Origin: an uncultured Alphaproteobacteria bacterium
GTDB lineage: Bacteria > Pseudomonadota > Alphaproteobacteria > Micropepsales > Micropepsaceae
Direction of reading: 5' to 3'
Length of the DNA stretch: 64,000 nucleotides
Assembly (NCBI GenBank): GCA_903857685.1
Contig: CAIOFO010000010.1
Location: 1-64,000 of the forward strand
This document shows positions 60,546-64,000 of this stretch, one piece after another. A program made the translations under genes and the position numbers. The notes under the pieces are model-generated. The model saw only the letters and a program-made list of their open reading frames with translations, made no database searches and had not been told where the DNA came from. Numbering within the stretch: the stretch's first letter is position 1; each line of letters opens with the position of its first letter.

Positions 60546-61909
60546 GGAAGAATTACGCTCTGACCATGGTCCGGCACGGCGCAATTCCAGCCGAATTTTT
60601 CTTCCAGCGCATGGCGCAGCCCGTCCGCGCCCTGCGGTTCGCCATGCACGATGAAGGCCGTGCGCGGCGGCGTCTTGAATCCACCGGCCCAGCGCAGCAG
60701 CTCCTCCTGGTCGGCATGGGCTGACAGCATGGACAAATTATGGACTTCGGCGCGAACTGGGATGTACCGGCCATGCATCTTGATGTTCGGGGCGCCCGCG
60801 ACCATGGCGGCGCCGCGCGTGCCGCCGGCCTGGAAGCCGGTGAACAATATCACATTCTTGGGATCGGGGGCGTAATGCTCCAGGTGATGCAGCACCCGTC
60901 CGCCCGTCGCCATGCCGCTGGCGGATATGATCACCTTGGCCATGGCGCTGGCGGTCAGGTCCCTGGATTCCTCTCCGGTGTGGACGTAATGCACATCGCC
61001 ATCCAGCAGCGCCATCCCGGCCGCGTCCAGTTTCTGATCGGCGGCATGACGGCGGAATATGTCCGTTGCGTCGATCGCCATGGGACTGTCGAGGAAAACC
61101 GGCAATAGCTTTGGCAGTTTGCCCGCCGCCTTCAGCCGGCCCAAATGATACAACAGGCATTGCGCCCGCCCAACCGCGAAGGCGGGCACCACCACCGTGC
61201 CGCCGCGATGGACGGTCTTGTTGATAATGCCGGCCAGAACGTCTTCCACGTCGCTGCGGTCATGGCGGCGATCGCCATAGGTCGATTCCATCAGCAGATA
61301 GTCCGCCGGCTCCGGCGTTTCGGGACCGAGCATCAACGGGTCGTCATAGCGACCGATATCGCCGGAGAAGGCGATTGTCTTGCCGTCCCAATCCATCAGC
61401 GCGGAAGCGGCGCCCAGAATATGCCCGGCGCGCATATAGCGCAGCACTGCACCGCCCGGAAGGGTCACATCTTCATGGAATGATACGGGCCTCAGATATT
61501 TGAGCGCCTTGATGGCGTCACCCTCGGTGTAAAGCGGCAGGGCGGGCTTGTGCTTGGAAAATTGATGCCGGTTTGCCTCGGCTGCGTCGCGCTCCTGCAG
61601 ATGGCCGGAATCCGGCAATAGAATGCCGCACAGATCGGCGGTGCCTTCGGTGCAAAAGATCGGCCCGCGAAACCCGTTCTTCACCAGCAGCGGCAGATAG
61701 CCGGAATGGTCGAGATGGGCGTGGGTCAGGACGACCGCCGCAATGCTGGCGGGCGCGACGGGCGGCGGCGCCCAGTTGCGCAGGCGCAGCGCCTTGAAGC
61801 CCTGGAACAGACCGCAATCCACCAGGATGCGTTGGTCCCCGCGCTGCAAAAGATATTTGGAGCCGGTGACGGTACCGGCGCCGCCGAGAAAGGTGAGGTT
61901 AAGGCTCAT
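60542..61909 (-). CDS. MBL-fold metallo-hydrolase with beta-CASP/RMMBL (RNase J/CPSF-like) domains
   Basis: LTFLGGAGTVTGSKYLLQ, LTHAHLDHSGYLPLLVKNGFRGPIFCTEGT, LMESTYGDRRHD, VHNLSMLSAHADQEELLRWAGGF, AFIVHGEPQGADGLRHALEEKFGW. Confidence 0.92.
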   Translation of the reverse strand: MSLNLTFLGGAGTVTGSKYLLQRGDQRILVDCGLFQGFKALRLRNWAPPPVAPASIAAVVLTHAHLDHSGYLPLLVKNGFRGPIFCTEGTADLCGILLPDSGHLQERDAAEANRHQFSKHKPALPLYTEGDAIKALKYLRPVSFHEDVTLPGGAVLRYMRAGHILGAASALMDWDGKTIAFSGDIGRYDDPLMLGPETPEPADYLLMESTYGDRRHDRSDVEDVLAGIINKTVHRGGTVVVPAFAVGRAQCLLYHLGRLKAAGKLPKLLPVFLDSPMAIDATDIFRRHAADQKLDAAGMALLDGDVHYVHTGEESRDLTASAMAKVIISASGMATGGRVLHHLEHYAPDPKNVILFTGFQAGGTRGAAMVAGAPNIKMHGRYIPVRAEVHNLSMLSAHADQEELLRWAGGFKTPPRTAFIVHGEPQGADGLRHALEEKFGWNCAVPDHGQSVILP

Positions 61910-61968
61910 GATCCGCCGGTTTCATAATAAGAGGCACGCCAGACTGCGCCATTGTGGTCGGCGGGCAA

Positions 61969-61982
61969 TTGATCTGGCGCAA
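61969..61982. promoter_or_regulatory. Degenerate FNR/FixK-like box TTGATCTGGCGCAA
   Basis: Left half perfect, right half CGCAA; located between the divergent MBL and BON-domain genes. Confidence 0.5.
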
Positions 61983-62064
61983 AGCCGCCGGGGCCGGGAA
62001 TGGCCCATCCTGCACTTGTGGGCTTGCGGCCGTCCGGCAGTCCCGCAACCCAAAGGAGTGGAAA

Positions 62065-62715
62065 ATGAGCGACATGTTCCTTCGCCAGAGCATCCTCGAC
62101 GAACTGGATTTCGAGCCGAGCGTGAATGCGATCCATATCGGGGTTGCCGTGGACAATGGCGTGGTGATGCTCAGCGGCATGGTTGGCTCCTACGCCGAGA
62201 AGCTGGCGGTTGAGCAGGCGATCCGCCGCGTCAAGGGCGTGACGGCCATCGCCGAGGAAATCAAGGTTCGTTATGCCGAGGACAAGAAGACTTCGGACGC
62301 CGAGATCGCGCAGCGTGCAATCAATATCCTTCACTGGAATGCGGTGGTGCCCAAGGACAGCATTCAGATCAAGGTGCAGGATGGCTGGGTCGCATTATCG
62401 GGAAAGGTGGACTGGCATTATCAGCGCGCCGCCGCCGAAAACGCCGTCCGCAAGCTGTCCGGCGTGGTGGGCGTGGTCAACAGCATCGCGGTCAAGCCGC
62501 AGGTGCATGCCGACGACGTCAAACGCAGGATCGAGGACGCTCTCAAGCGCCATGCCGGCGTGGAGGCGCAGCGCATCAACGTCAATGTGCGCGATGGCGG
62601 CCATGTCACGCTGGACGGTTATGTCCATGACTGGCGCGAGCGTCAGGCCGCCGAATATGCCGCCTGGTCCGCGCCAGGCGTCCAAGGCGTCGAGGATCGC
62701 CTGACAATTTCCTGA
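62065..62715 (+). CDS. Triple BON-domain protein
   Basis: Three BON-like repeats (IHIGVAVDNGVVMLSGMVGSYAEKLAVEQAIRRVKGVTAIAEEI; IQIKVQDGWVALSGKVDWHYQRAAAENAVRKLSGVVGVVNSI; INVNVRDGGHVTLDGYVHDW). Confidence 0.93.
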   Translation: MSDMFLRQSILDELDFEPSVNAIHIGVAVDNGVVMLSGMVGSYAEKLAVEQAIRRVKGVTAIAEEIKVRYAEDKKTSDAEIAQRAINILHWNAVVPKDSIQIKVQDGWVALSGKVDWHYQRAAAENAVRKLSGVVGVVNSIAVKPQVHADDVKRRIEDALKRHAGVEAQRINVNVRDGGHVTLDGYVHDWRERQAAEYAAWSAPGVQGVEDRLTIS

Positions 62716-62758
62716 CTGGTTTGCGGCCGCGGGGCGGAAGCAATCATTCCGCCCCCGG

Positions 62759-64000
62759 CTAGCCTGCCGGAAAATATGCATGGGCCGCGGCGCCCGCGCC
62801 AAACGCTGCCAAGGCCGACAGGCTCAGCATCATTCCCAGCTTCGGTCCGCCAAATATCAGCGCCAGCACCGATTTTGCCAGTCCATTGGCAGCGGCGGCG
62901 ATCAGGATGGTGGAAACCGCAACAGCGGCCGTCACTCCGGTGCCGGCCAGTTTGGCCATGGAGAGCGTAATCGGGTCCACATCCAGCAGGCCCGATATGC
63001 CGCCCAGGGCAAACAACCCCGAATGGGCCGAAGCCCCTATTTTCGACAGCAGCATGATGATGGCCAGCAGGGCGGTGAGGCGCAGCATCAATCCCAGGTC
63101 AAAGGGGTCCTGCAAGGCCAGCGCATGGTTCTCGACCGTCGCCGCCGCGCGCCAGGCCAAGAACCCCGGTAGCAGCAATATCGCCGCCGCCGCCAGAATG
63201 GACGGCGCCAGCGGCGCAGCCAGGGCAGGCTGGATCAGGATGGCCACCGCCGACATCCGCAGCAGCGAGACAATCCAGGCTGCCAGGATCGCGGCCATGA
63301 CGGCAGGCAGGGCCCCGGCATCACGCCGCACCAGGCGGGCATATGTCCAGGTCACGGTGGTCGAGCTGACGATGCCGCCCAGCAATGCGGCCGAAAGCAG
63401 CCCATTGCGCTCGCCTGCGATCCTGACCGCAATATACCCGGCATAGGAAATCGCGCCGACCAGCACCGTCATCAGCCAGATCTGGTGGGGATTGAGCGCA
63501 TCCCAGGGATCCACCGTGCGGTCCGGCAGCACCGGCAGCAGCACCGCCGTCATCACCAGCAGCATGAGCGCGGCGCGCAGTTCGGTCCATTTCAGATTGC
63601 GCAGGAATTCATGCATCACCCGCCGTTCAGCCAGAATGGCAGCCGAGACCACACCCACGGCCGCCGCCACCGCCAAACTTCCCCTGGCGGCATAGGCCCC
63701 GAGCGCAAATGTCAGCAGTCCTGCCACCAGATCGGTGGCCGAAACGCTGCCTTCCTGCGCGGCGCGGCGCCATTCGAATATGCCAAGGGGAAGGGCAAAA
63801 GCCAGGAAGCTAAGTCCTAGGGCTGTTGTGCCGGCGCCGGAAAACAGGCTGCAAATCGCGCCCAGGATCCCGATCAGCGTGAAGGTGCGAATGCCCGCTA
63901 CGCGCGCGCCATCCCGCGCCTGACGTTCCTGCCAGCCGCGTTCGATTCCGATCAAAAGGCCTATGGCGGCAGCAAGGGCTGCCCGCTGCAGGAGTTCCAG
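62759..64000 (-). CDS. MgtC/SapB family, DUF4010-type membrane protein (5' end outside window)
   Basis: Open frame reaches the window edge: LELLQRAALAAAIGLLIGIERGWQERQARDGARVAGIRTFTLIGILGAICSL; many TM segments. Confidence 0.85.
   Translation of the reverse strand: MELLQRAALAAAIGLLIGIERGWQERQARDGARVAGIRTFTLIGILGAICSLFSGAGTTALGLSFLAFALPLGIFEWRRAAQEGSVSATDLVAGLLTFALGAYAARGSLAVAAAVGVVSAAILAERRVMHEFLRNLKWTELRAALMLLVMTAVLLPVLPDRTVDPWDALNPHQIWLMTVLVGAISYAGYIAVRIAGERNGLLSAALLGGIVSSTTVTWTYARLVRRDAGALPAVMAAILAAWIVSLLRMSAVAILIQPALAAPLAPSILAAAAILLLPGFLAWRAAATVENHALALQDPFDLGLMLRLTALLAIIMLLSKIGASAHSGLFALGGISGLLDVDPITLSMAKLAGTGVTAAVAVSTILIAAAANGLAKSVLALIFGGPKLGMMLSLSALAAFGAGAAAHAYFPAG

Noticed and set aside
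1-64000. CRISPR arrays, tRNA/rRNA genes, transposases, prophage genes
   Set aside because: Looked for regular direct repeats, RNA-gene signatures and integrase/transposase motifs while reading; none was found, although structured small RNAs cannot be excluded by eye.

Overview
The window is 64 kb of a high-GC, gene-dense chromosome. It is probably alphaproteobacterial, judging by ALA-synthase hemA, FixLJ, a complete ccoNOQP-GHIS locus and an ATPase-zeta (DUF1476) protein. I found no rRNA, tRNA, CRISPR array or transposase. Three blocks stand out. (1) About 1-30 kb is a catabolic island: carboxylesterase, Gfo/Idh/MocA, two TIM-barrel isomerase-like proteins, a PQQ dehydrogenase fused to a cytochrome c domain, shikimate dehydrogenase, type II dehydroquinase, TonB receptor, TetR, ThuA, MFS, and an operon of acylating aldehyde dehydrogenase / aldehyde dehydrogenase / CaiB-BaiF CoA-transferase / citryl-CoA-lyase-like / TPP enzyme / QuiC-type dehydroshikimate dehydratase. 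Five intergenic copies of an 18-19 bp dyad motif (idealised GTACTAACTAGTTAGTAC) tie most of these promoters into one apparent regulon. (2) About 30-44.8 kb holds FixLJ, a truncated serine-glyoxylate aminotransferase remnant, GntR, an ATPase zeta subunit, and kdpFABC-SPFH-kdpDE. (3) About 44.8-64 kb is a low-oxygen block: hemA, hemN, OmpW, cbb3 oxidase and its assembly genes, a K+ channel-like protein, a diheme cytochrome c, a PRPP-synthetase-like / thymidine(AMP)-phosphorylase-like / MBL-RNase-like trio, BON and MgtC/DUF4010. Several perfect or near-perfect FNR/FixK boxes punctuate this block, including two identical boxes inside a 19-bp inverted repeat between hemN and ompW. The best candidates for undescribed biology are the palindrome-controlled CoA-transferase/citryl-CoA-lyase/TPP/aldehyde-dehydrogenase module and the low-oxygen nucleotide-phosphorylase trio. 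Family calls come from reading translated motifs by eye; no database search was run.
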